A program made the position numbers and the translations under genes. This document shows, in pieces, positions 21,898-30,560 of a stretch of DNA of 64,000 nucleotides (the stretch's first letter is position 1; every line of letters begins with the position of its first letter). The stretch is from Caulochytrium protostelioides (Eukaryota; Chytridiomycota; Caulochytriomycetes; Caulochytriales; Caulochytriaceae), in contig ML014134.1 of assembly GCA_003615045.1 (NCBI GenBank), forward strand, positions 109,316-173,315. The letters run 5' to 3'. The notes beneath the pieces are model-generated. The model saw only the letters and a program-made list of their open reading frames with translations. It had not been told where the DNA came from and did no database searches.

Positions 21898-22660
21898 GCT
21901 CCAAAACGGCCCACGTGTCAGAGCTGTCCCTCATTGATGATGGATGCGCCAAGCAGCATCGCTTGAATATATACTAATCATCGGACCGGATCTGATCTGA
22001 TTTGCATCGTTTCGTTGATTGTGCTGATGCATTGGCCATCGTCGGCACTCGGATCGCCGAGCGATGATCGTCGTCATGCAGGATCGGCCGTCGATCCGCG
22101 GGGCCCCCCGCTGGCCCCCCATTTTGGTACTCTTCGGCGTGCTTTCGGATTTTTGGGGATCGCCGGCGGTGTGTGCGGAACCGGGACTGGGACCGGGGCC
22201 GACCAAGTGTATGGCGGACTTGGTGCGCGGCCTTCCAGAAACACCGCCTAGATCGCAACTCGGCTCTGTCCGAAACGAAGACATCATTCGAAAGCGGCCC
22301 TCACCAGATCAAGGATCAAGGAGGGACGCACGACGTCTCAAAGCCATTCGTCTATCCGTGGGGTCTGGGTTCGTGAAGCTTCGCGGTCGTTGAAGCATCG
22401 CATTTGGCATCGCATTGATAAAGACTGGCTCCGTTCCTCCGATTGCACGCTGGCCAATCACCGCACTTCCCTGCGCGCTGACGTGGTGGACCCGCCATGG
22501 CCTAGCCGCCGCCGTCGGCCTGCGGCTCTCCTCCTCTCCTCACCCAGCGGCGCTTGGCTGACGCCTTTCTCGACGGCCGCGTCGTCGGCCGTACCCACCG
22601 ATCGCGCGCTGTCGCTGCCGCGTCTGGGCGACATTTCTGGCGCCGTGACGCCCGGACGCC
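21898..22660. other. Intergenic region, no gene seen
   Basis: This is 763 bases between two genes on the same strand. The first 130 bases are AT-rich (ATATATACTAATCATC near 21967) and probably hold the TOPBP1 3' end; the rest should be the WD40-gene promoter. No repeat or RNA gene was recognised. Confidence 0.45.
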
Positions 22661-25339
22661 ATGGAGAGCCTCCAAGGCCTGCAGGAGCTGGTCGTGCTGG
22701 CCAAGCAAGTGTCGCACCCCTGGCTGTCACGCGTGGCCGAGAAACTCGCGCTGGACGATGATCCCACGTACCAAGCGTGCTTGGCCCACTTCCATCTGAT
22801 GCCGCACGGCGAGTTCTCGGACTTCCGGCCCGCGCACCAGCAGCTGTGCGAGTACCTATATGCCTGGAACGTCAAGGACGCGATCGACGGGCTCGTGGCC
22901 GCCGAGCAGGTCTCGGGCAGCCTGGGCGCCGGGGGCTTGGGCGTCGCCGCGACGGCTGCCAGCACCGGCCATAGCACTCACAGCGGCCATGCCCCGCCGC
23001 CCCTCCCGGGCGCCCGCAAGACCGGCGCCCTGTCCAAGCCGGCGAAAGAGCCGCGCAGCCAGCACGACGCGACGGCGCTCACGCGGCCGCTGACGCTGTC
23101 GTCACTCTCACAACTCCAGAACAAGTACCGCACGCCGCGCGTGATCCGTTGGGACGACCCTGCGGAACTCGTCGAGATGCAGAAGCTTCTGCAGATCCAG
23201 CAGACGCTGCTGAGCATCGCGCGGCGGGCGCTGACCGCGATACAGACCGAGCTCGAGGCCAGCGTGCCGCGGCTCGGGCACGGGATCGCCGTGCAAGGGC
23301 AGGGCGGCGGGCCGCCGATGGGCCCCTCGCTCGCGGCCCACGCAGCCACCCTCGGCGGCGGGCCGCCCAAGCGCATCGACCCGTCGGCCTGGGATGACGA
23401 CCTCGCCAACGAGCAAGAGAAGGACGCGATCTGGGGCAGTCTGGGCGGGCGCGACGACACCGCGGCCTCGACCGCCGCGCTCGTCGCCGGGACGGCGCCA
23501 TCATCGGCCTCGCGCCGCGCGTCGCGCGCCGACCCCACCTCGGGCCCGTCGAGCGCGTCCCGCACGGGCCTCGCAGCCGGTTCGAGTCTGGGGCTCGGCG
23601 CCGCCGAGCCGTGGACCGCGGCGACGTCGTCCGCACCGACCGCGTCCCGGCGCGACCTCGCGACGCCGCTGAACAAGGCCAAGCCGCTGTCGCCGATCGG
23701 CACGCGCGAGCCCGCCGCGACCGTTCCGGCCCCCGCCGCAAACCATGAGGCGATCCGCGACGAGAACGGCCATCCTGTGGCGAGTCAAGCCGCAGCGCTG
23801 GCAAGTCCGGCAGCAGGCGGCTGTCCGGCCGGTGCGAAGGCTCCCAGCACCGGCGAGCCGTTCGATGGTCCTGCCGGTGACGTCCATGCCGCCGACCTGG
23901 CGACCGAGCAGCCGCGGCAGCGGATGACCTCGGCCAAGATCCGCTCGATGCATCTCGCGTTGGATGTGGATCTCATGTACCTGGGTCTTGACCAGGCGCT
24001 GGATACCACGATCGTGTGCCAATGCACGGCGCTCGTCGCCCTGGGCCTGGCCTACATGATCAAGGACCAAGCCTCCGTTGAAAAGACGCTCGATATTGTG
24101 AACCGCCTTGTCCTCAGCATGGTGAGCAGCACACTCAAAATCCTGTATGAGGTGATTCTGCTGGAGAACCCCGCGTTCACCATAGCGGACCTGCGCAGCT
24201 TGAAGCTGCTCTCGAAGGCGATCAAGCAGGCCATCTCGGCACGCGGTAAGACGGTCCAGCTCCACGATTTTCCCTCGCTGCCCGCCGGCGGGCCCACGCC
24301 GAATCCGCGCAACAAGGCCCGCAAGATGGGCCGAAAGCTCGCGTTTCTGCATGATTTGTTTGTGCTGCTGGACATCCATCTCTTCCCCGCATGCCGTCCC
24401 ATCCATTCCTCCGGCTGCGCGGTGGCTCAAGTGAGCAGCTGCGACCCGTACTTGTGGATGACGGGTGGCAGCGACGGCCTCGTCCGGATCAGCCGCGTCC
24501 CGCCGTCGGGAAGCCCGCACGGCGCGCCCGATACGGAGACGCTGGATGAAGTGGCGTCCGCGCCGAACGGCATCTTGGCCCAGTTCGTCGGGCATAAGTC
24601 GATTGTGACCGACGTCCACTTCACACGGCAGGACGCGCTCGCGATCTCGTCGTCGTTCGACCGCACCGTCAAGGTGTGGAACACGCGCAACGCCACGTGC
24701 GAACGGACCCTGACGGACCACGAGGACAGTGTCGTGAGCTGCGACGTCTCGCACGACGGCCATTACGTCGCGAGCGGGTCGCTCGACGGTACCTGCCGGC
24801 TGTGGGACCTGCATCGCGGGGTATGTCTGACGACGATCCGCAAGCATACGAAGTGGGTGCTCTGTGTCCGCTTCTCGCCCGACGGCCGCTACCTCGCGAG
24901 CTCGGGCCTCGACTGCAAGGTCTTTATCTGGGAAGTGAAGGCGCTCATCCTGGGCAAGGGCATGGCGCGGCCCCGCAGTATCGAGGGTCACACCGCCCAC
25001 ATCAGCCACATGCAGTTCGGGACGGGGCTCGGCGCGCGGCTATACACGATCAGCAAGGACTGCACGCTGCGGTGCTGGGACTACATTACCGGCCAGGAGC
25101 TGTACCATGTGAGCACGCATCCGCTCGGCATCACGTGCTTCCAGCTCAGCCCGAACGGCGCCTTCATCGCCGCAGGTACGGTCGCCAACACCATCCTGCT
25201 CTTCCACAGCCAGACGCTCGTCCAGTTTCGTGCGATCCGCGTCCTAAACCTAGGGATCATGACCGTCAAAGTCTTTCTCGACAATGCCCAGCTGCTCGTC
25301 GGGACCCAGGAAGGCGTCGTCCAGACGATTCCCCTGTAA
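22661..25339 (+). CDS. WD40-repeat protein of unknown function
   Basis: The 892-residue frame has three parts. An N-terminal alpha-helical region (about 1-80, rich in Trp/Leu/His) comes first. A disordered Ala/Ser/Pro stretch follows, then a conserved-looking helical domain at about 425-570 (segments such as LDVDLMYLGLDQALD and DIVNRLVLSMVSSTLK). The C-terminus is a seven-bladed WD40 propeller (about 585-892) with clear blades such as FDRTVKVWNT, LDGTCRLWDLHRG and SPDGRYLASSGLDCKVFIWEV. I do not recognise the N-terminal or middle regions, so no pathway can be assigned; a scaffold role is the usual expectation for such propellers. The start is the first ATG of the long frame, and no intron is needed. 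A ciliary or basal-body WD protein cannot be excluded, given the flagellate host. Confidence 0.8.
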   Translation: MESLQGLQELVVLAKQVSHPWLSRVAEKLALDDDPTYQACLAHFHLMPHGEFSDFRPAHQQLCEYLYAWNVKDAIDGLVAAEQVSGSLGAGGLGVAATAASTGHSTHSGHAPPPLPGARKTGALSKPAKEPRSQHDATALTRPLTLSSLSQLQNKYRTPRVIRWDDPAELVEMQKLLQIQQTLLSIARRALTAIQTELEASVPRLGHGIAVQGQGGGPPMGPSLAAHAATLGGGPPKRIDPSAWDDDLANEQEKDAIWGSLGGRDDTAASTAALVAGTAPSSASRRASRADPTSGPSSASRTGLAAGSSLGLGAAEPWTAATSSAPTASRRDLATPLNKAKPLSPIGTREPAATVPAPAANHEAIRDENGHPVASQAAALASPAAGGCPAGAKAPSTGEPFDGPAGDVHAADLATEQPRQRMTSAKIRSMHLALDVDLMYLGLDQALDTTIVCQCTALVALGLAYMIKDQASVEKTLDIVNRLVLSMVSSTLKILYEVILLENPAFTIADLRSLKLLSKAIKQAISARGKTVQLHDFPSLPAGGPTPNPRNKARKMGRKLAFLHDLFVLLDIHLFPACRPIHSSGCAVAQVSSCDPYLWMTGGSDGLVRISRVPPSGSPHGAPDTETLDEVASAPNGILAQFVGHKSIVTDVHFTRQDALAISSSFDRTVKVWNTRNATCERTLTDHEDSVVSCDVSHDGHYVASGSLDGTCRLWDLHRGVCLTTIRKHTKWVLCVRFSPDGRYLASSGLDCKVFIWEVKALILGKGMARPRSIEGHTAHISHMQFGTGLGARLYTISKDCTLRCWDYITGQELYHVSTHPLGITCFQLSPNGAFIAAGTVANTILLFHSQTLVQFRAIRVLNLGIMTVKVFLDNAQLLVGTQEGVVQTIPL

Positions 25340-25918
25340 GCATCAAGAAGGGATTGGTTGGGTCACGGAAGCGCTATATACAAAAATAGAATTATGAAAA
25401 AAAGGTGAAATGAACAGTGCAAGGAGGACGGGCCATCTCGGCATAACCGCACGACCGCTGCATGGCCACATGGATGCATGACGGCATCGACCGCTTTCTA
25501 TCAGGCTCACCACCCGCAACGTCTCGGCTTGAAAGACCGTCAATGTTGGCCATCACATTGATCAGATGCTGCTGCAGCGACCGCCAGGTCAGCGGGCCGA
25601 GTTTGACCGCCTCAGGAGATGCCGTGCCACGTCTCGCCATCAAACGCTTCTCGCGTTCAAGGCTCAGCATGCACGCATGCGTGGTGTGCATTCGCCGTCG
25701 GAAAGGCGAGTCGCGCGCAGGAACTGCGGCAAAGACCGACGGCCGCCAACGCGATCGGAAGACCGCCAGGATCGCGGTATCGCGCGGTCTAGCGCAGTCC
25801 TGCCTCAGCTTCGAGGCCAGCCAGTCACAGCCGGGAGACGGCATCACGTCGGGGTCAGCGGCCGGTTCGGCGCTGGTGTCCTACGCTCACGCGCATCGTC
25901 CGTCTTTCTTTCGGGTGA
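25340..25918. other. Convergent intergenic region, no gene seen
   Basis: This is 579 bases between the stops of the WD40 gene and NDUFA1. An AT-rich patch (GCTATATACAAAAATAGAATTATG at about 25372-25395) probably serves 3' end formation of the WD40 gene. Nothing else was recognised. Confidence 0.45.
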
Positions 25919-26182
25919 TTAGAGGAAGGAGGCCTTCTCGAGCTCCAAAGCGCTGTTGGTACTGAACTGCCGCGGGGCGCGGGGCTGCGCGAGCTGGCGG
26001 TTGACATTGCCCGTCATGCGGGCGTCGCGCTCCATCATCTGGCGGTCCCACTTGTCGACGTTCCAGCGGCGCGACTTGCCGTCGTTCTCGAAGTGCTGGA
26101 ACGCGTTGAGGATGTAGCGGCCGCCAAAGCCGATGATGCCGACGATGGCAAACGAGGCAAACGCCTCCGTGGGGATGGGCAT
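25919..26182 (-). CDS. NDUFA1: Complex I accessory subunit NDUFA1 (MWFE)
   Basis: This small inner-membrane subunit of mitochondrial NADH:ubiquinone oxidoreductase is needed for assembly. The 87-residue protein starts MPIPTEAF, has one membrane segment (about 8-26, FASFAIVGIIGFGGRYIL), and then the diagnostic stretch GKSRRWNVDKWDRQMMERD at about residues 36-54, closely matching plant and fungal NDUFA1. The frame opens upstream at 26275 with an arginine run encoded by CGG/CGA repeats; that extension is unlike the family, so I place the start at the internal ATG at 26182. It lies divergent to RPN6 and convergent to the WD40 gene. No intron is apparent. Confidence 0.85.
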   Translation of the reverse strand: MPIPTEAFASFAIVGIIGFGGRYILNAFQHFENDGKSRRWNVDKWDRQMMERDARMTGNVNRQLAQPRAPRQFSTNSALELEKASFL

Positions 26183-26217
26183 CGTGACGACGACACGAGG
26201 AATCAAAAAGCAGCGGC

Positions 26218-26248
<31 letters not shown>

Positions 26249-27243
26249 CGTTTTCTCGGCTGACGAGGAGACCAAGGTGGCGGGGTGAACGGGGGCCGGA
26301 CGACAGCGCAGCGCGAAAGGCAGACGGGCATGTCAAGCAGCGCGGCGGCACCCCCGTCCGCGCCGTCACAGCGGCGCCCGTCATCGGCGTCGCCAGCACG
26401 TGGATGCGGAAGTGTCATTTCACCGGTATGAACGGCGCTCGCTGCGCACCGCGGTCGCCGCCCTGTGGCTTTTCGCATCACCGGAGCTGCGGGCTGGGGC
26501 CAGCCGTGTGCGGCGCCTCGCCGAGGCCGGACCGCGACCCCTGTGCCACGGGCTGGGAAGCGCGTCGCGGCAAAGCGTCGGTCGTCGGCGTTCTGCGGCG
26601 TCGGCCACCGCATCCGCAACGGCGGCGGCGGCGGCGGCGGCAGCAGCAGCAGCAGCAGCCGCCACCGTTCGCCTCTCGAAAGCGCCGCGCGCTGGTCGAA
26701 CGCGGCGCGCGAGCCGCAAGAGCAAGACAAGGGTCACCCTCCCGAGGCGCAGCGCCAGAGATAGGGCGACGGGGCTGAGGCTCAGCCCGTCGCCCGTCGA
26801 GGCTGGGCTCGGCTGGGCTCGGCTGGGCAATACCGATCTCGCACTGGGCCGGCGCCCATGCCGCGTCCTGGACCATCAGGCGACGCCATCCGAAGTGTCG
26901 GGTCCACCGCTCATGCAGCATGAAGAGACCCGATCGCGTCGCACCGTTCCGTCCATGGCGGCCGGTTGCGTGAACGCGTACCACGGCGCGCAGGGCGACA
27001 TCGCCGCGTCGCCTCTCGCGCGCGGCCCGTTGTCTTTTTCTCGCTGCGACGTGGCGCTGATACCTGCATCCGCGTCGCCACGAACCCGCGCTCCCGCCGT
27101 CGGTCTAATATTCTATTATTTTCGCGCGCTGTGACCCCTTCTGCCGCATCGGGTTCGATCCTCGGCGCGATCCGCTTGACCCCCCCGCCCACGCGTTTTT
27201 TTGTCACCATCCGACCGGCTCGCCGCCTGCCGCGCTGATCACC
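26183..27243. other. Divergent intergenic region (NDUFA1/RPN6), no gene seen
   Basis: This 1.06-kb stretch contains simple repeats: CGG/CGA units at about 26212-26255 and a (GGC)n-(CAG)n tract at 26620-26659. A long minus-strand frame (26911-27744) has no recognisable domain and overlaps RPN6 exons 1 and 2, so I regard it as noise. Promoters of both genes are expected here. Confidence 0.45.
26620..26659. repeat. (GGC)n-(CAG)n compound triplet repeat
   Basis: About seven GGC units run directly into about six CAG units in noncoding DNA between NDUFA1 and RPN6. Confidence 0.85.
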
Positions 27244-28362
27244 ATGGTCGACGCCATGTCCTTCGAGGCGCGCATCGAGGCCGCGGCCGCCGCGCTCGCG
27301 GCCAATGCCGCCAAAGCCGAGCTCGAGCTCAAGGCCCTGCTCAGCGATGTGCAGCGTAAGTGCCTTGACAACGCAACAAAACAGATACGCGATACGGCGT
27401 GGCCGTCGCCGCATCGACGAGACGGATCTCGTCAAGATCATGACTCGCAGTCGAGACAGTCTCGATGGGTTCCGAATCGGGGAGCCCCGAGGTCTCGTGC
27501 TAGCAGCGGCACGCCTTCCATCGACTGCCGTCACGACACTTACTTGAAGATGGAAAAATGACTCACGCGTCGGATGATCTGCTGATGGATGTGACATGAT
27601 CCAGAGTCCAAGACCTCGACAGACCGCGAAAAGGAAGCCGTCGTGCTGCTCCTCGGCGAGTGTTACCAGAAGCAACAGTAAGTCTTTTCCGTTTCGCCTT
27701 AACGGGATATATCCCCCAAGCGGCCATCTCGCCGCCCCGTCCACTGGGCACCGGACTCACCGTCCACAACTGCACGGCTTTTCGTTTGGGTTGATAGTAA
27801 CACGACGGCGATGGCCGAGCTTATCAAGACGTCGCGAAGTTTCCTGCTGACCGTGTCGAAGGCCAAGTCGGCCAAGACGATCCGCCAGCTGATGGACCTG
27901 TTTGCCCAGACCGCGGGCGACCGGCTCGACCTGCAGATCCAGGTCTGCCGCGACAACATCACGTGGGCCGAGACCGAGAAGCGCATCTACCTGAAGCAGA
28001 ACCTCGAGACGCGTCTGGTGGCGCTGCTGCTCGAGAACAAGAACTACACCGAAGCGCTGTCGCTGATCGCGTCACTCCTGCGCGAGCTGAAGCGCCTCGA
28101 CGACAAGGCCGTGCTCGTGGAGGTCCAGCTCCTCGAATCGCGCGTCTACCACGGCCTCAAGAACCTGCCCAAGTCGCGCGCCGCGCTCACCTCGGCCCGC
28201 ACCTCGGCGAACGCCATCTACTGCCCGCCGCTCATGCAGGCCCAGCTCGACATGCAGTCAGGCATCCTGCACGCCGAGGAGAAGGACTACAAGACGGCGT
28301 ACTCGTACTTCTTCGAGACGCTCGAGAACTACTCGGCCCTTGACGACCCGCGCGCCGTGCTG

Positions 28363-28397
<35 letters not shown>

Positions 28398-28884
28398 GAA
28401 CCTGACCTCGGATGTGCACAGCATCATTAACGGCAAGCTCACCCAGAAGTACGGCGGGCGCGCCATCGACGCCATGAAGGCCGTCGCGTCGGCCCACCAG
28501 GCCCGCTCGCTGCAGGCGTTCGAGCAGGCGCTCGTGGAGTACAAGGACGGCCTCGGCAACGACCCCATCATCCACACGCACCTCGCGGCCTTGTACGACA
28601 CGCTGCTCGAGCAGAACCTGCTGCGCATCATCGAGCCCTACAGCCGCGTCGACATCGCCCACGTCGCGCTCCAGGTCAACCTGCCGACGGTCCAGGTCGA
28701 AGCGAAGCTCTCGCAGATGATTCTCGACAAGGTCTTCCACGGCATCCTAGACCAGGGCGCGGGGGCCCTCGAAGTATTCGAGGATGTGCCGGCCGACAAG
28801 ACCTACGAGGCGACCCTGGACACGATCAAGAACATGGGCGCCGTCGTTGACGCCCTCTACGAGAAGGCCGCGCTGCTGACATAA
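27244..28884 (+). CDS. RPN6: 26S proteasome regulatory subunit RPN6 (PSMD11)
   Basis: RPN6 is a lid subunit that clamps the regulatory particle to the 20S core. My model has three exons: 27244-27355, 27605-27677 and 27798-28884, with introns of 249 and 120 bases. All donors are GTAAGT, both acceptors are AG, and the phases (1, then 2) match. The product is 423 residues; human PSMD11 has 422. Exon 2 contributes the [14 protein letters not shown] helix. Exon 3 carries [64 protein letters not shown] and the C-terminal PCI/winged-helix region ([38 protein letters not shown]). The acceptor of intron 1 was chosen by phase and family length. Its stop is only 60 bases from the convergent bS6m stop. 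Confidence 0.95.
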
Positions 28885-28914
28885 ACCCGTCGTGGTTATG
28901 GAATCCGACGATTG

Positions 28915-28924
28915 AATAAATAAA
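28915..28924 (+). promoter_or_regulatory. Overlapping AATAAA polyadenylation signals for RPN6
   Basis: Two overlapping AATAAA hexamers (28915-28920 and 28919-28924) lie 31 bases past the RPN6 stop, inside the 60-base gap to the convergent bS6m gene. The two 3' UTRs must therefore overlap. Confidence 0.6.
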
Positions 28925-28944
28925 AGATCGTTGGGGTGGTTGGT

Positions 28945-29613
28945 TTACTTGGCCAGCGATTCGGGCTTTGTGTACTCGCTCATGTGGCTCAAGCGGTCGG
29001 CGAGCTTGACGTTGGCGAAGCGGACGACGCGCTCGTCATAGCGGAGTTCCGACTCGAGCTGCGTCTTGACATTCGATGATGCAAAGTACTGCATGGTGAT
29101 GGGTCTGTCGTCCACCCACATGAAGAAGCCCATGTGCGCCATCGGGGATGAGCCGTTGCGAGAGGTTGAGAGACAAGCAGTCATGTGAGTCATGGTCTGC
29201 TACGTCGATTCGGAAATAGTCGGAAACAGTTATCCATCCGGGCTGCATGGTCCGTCAGAACAAGAATACGAATGAGGTCTCCTTCATAAGAGACTCTTCA
29301 CCCCTCCGCAACTGCGTAAGGGCCAGCTGGACCGGCTGGCCACGCTGGATAAGCTGGTCCGGTCAGGTGGTGGGTCCTGAAGAAGAAGAGACGAGCGGAC
29401 TTACCGAACATTCGTGTGGATGGTGCCATGCTTCTTAATCGCATAAGGCAGCTCGCGCGACACGACGGGATCGAAGCCCTTGACGACGCCCTGGCGATCC
29501 ATGACGAAGGTGGCGACCGAGCGCATGAGGGCCACGAGCTCGTCCTTGGACGCCTGGGTCGCGAGCCGCGCGCCCAGGTGGCGGGCCAGGCAGACCAGCT
29601 CGTACATGGGCAT
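28945..29613 (-). CDS. MRP17: Mitochondrial ribosomal protein bS6m (MRP17/MRPS6)
   Basis: bS6m is a protein of the mitochondrial small ribosomal subunit that binds 12S-type rRNA. Exon 1 (29613-29405) begins MPMYELVCLARHLG and holds GVVKGFDPV and RELPYAIKKHGTIH, the S6 core. Its donor is CG|GTAAGT. Exon 2 (about 29133-28945) carries MGFFMWVDDRPITMQYFASS and RYDERVVRFANVKL, the final strand-helix-strand of S6. The expected protein has about 132 residues. The joint is not resolved: with the phase-2 donor, no AG at the right place restores the frame, and AGs farther upstream lead to a stop or need a different exon-1 end. Identification of both halves is sound; the exact splice is not. Confidence 0.8.
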
Positions 29614-30560
29614 CGTAGCGAATTCTGTCCGGACGGCGCGGGGGATGAGGGATCGACCGTCAGGGACCGTTAGGGACCGTCAGGGACCGTCAGGAACGCG
29701 TGGCAGGAACTCGTTCTGGGGATCAGCGTCAGGCCGTGACGGCAGGCAGGTCGGACCGAGCGGACCAGAGCTAATGAGAAACGCGAGCACCGTGAACCCG
29801 TCACGTCTCGTGCGCAGCGGAGGGCTGGAGCGCTCAGGCAGCGGCTTCAGCGGCTTCAGCGGCGAATGCGCGTCGTCCAACTCCGGTCGCCCGATGCTGA
29901 CCAGCATTGATGAGGTTTATCGCCGCATCGCCCACGCCGCGCGTCGCCTTCCGCACGCCGGCCACGACGGCGGCGACGGCGAGTCGCCGGCGCGAGCAAA
30001 CCCGCAGCCGTGACCGTGGCCGTGACCGGCGGTGAGCGGCGCAGGAGGGTCGAGTGCCATGAGCCGCGTGGAGGCGTCGGGGTCGCGCCGACGAGCAGAG
30101 CGGCGCGCCGGGCGGAGCAACGCCCGCCTCAGGGTCGGGCGGGCCGGTCGGCGTTTGCGCGGCGACCCGGCTGGCTGGACGGAAGTGTGGCGCCGGGGGA
30201 AAGCCGCGGGGTCCACGGCGATGGCGCAGCCGGTGGCGCGTGCGACCCCGTCAAACTAATCAGCAACTAGGGTCGCTGCGCACTCTCTGAGCTTTCAAGA
30301 TCGGCGTTAGAGTCATGACGCTGCTTACCTGAAGAAGACAAAGATGAATCGCATTGTTTTATTGTAGTGGATAGGTAGTGGTCGAAGAGGGGTGTCGCAT
30401 CGAGAAGCGTCGAGGATCAATAAACCTGAGGCGGAAAGGAAGAGGGAAATGAGGAGCCAGTAAGTGGCATCCCGCCGATATCGTGATATCGGCGGTCGGA
30501 TCCGGTGCTGACCACGTCTGAGCGGAAGCACCAGGGAGCCCGGACGACCCCCGCTGACGC
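29614..30560. other. Intergenic region, no gene seen
   Basis: This is 947 bases between bS6m and the ArgRS stop. It holds a 10-bp tandem repeat near the bS6m start (listed separately). The part 30270-30560 is AT-richer and is probably the ArgRS 3' flank. Short open frames here have no recognisable content. Confidence 0.45.
29655..29694. repeat. Four-copy 10-bp tandem repeat (GACCGTCAGG)
   Basis: Four adjacent units of GACCGTCAGG, one with a C-to-T change, end about 40 bases upstream of the bS6m start codon. The position is promoter-proximal or 5'-UTR; any binding role is a guess. Confidence 0.85.

Noticed and set aside
27141-27165. GGTTCGATCC resembling a tRNA T-arm
   Set aside because: No matching acceptor, D-arm or anticodon arm can be folded around it.
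26911-27744. Minus-strand open frame of 277 codons overlapping the RPN6 start
   Set aside because: It overlaps RPN6 exons 1 and 2 and has no recognisable features.
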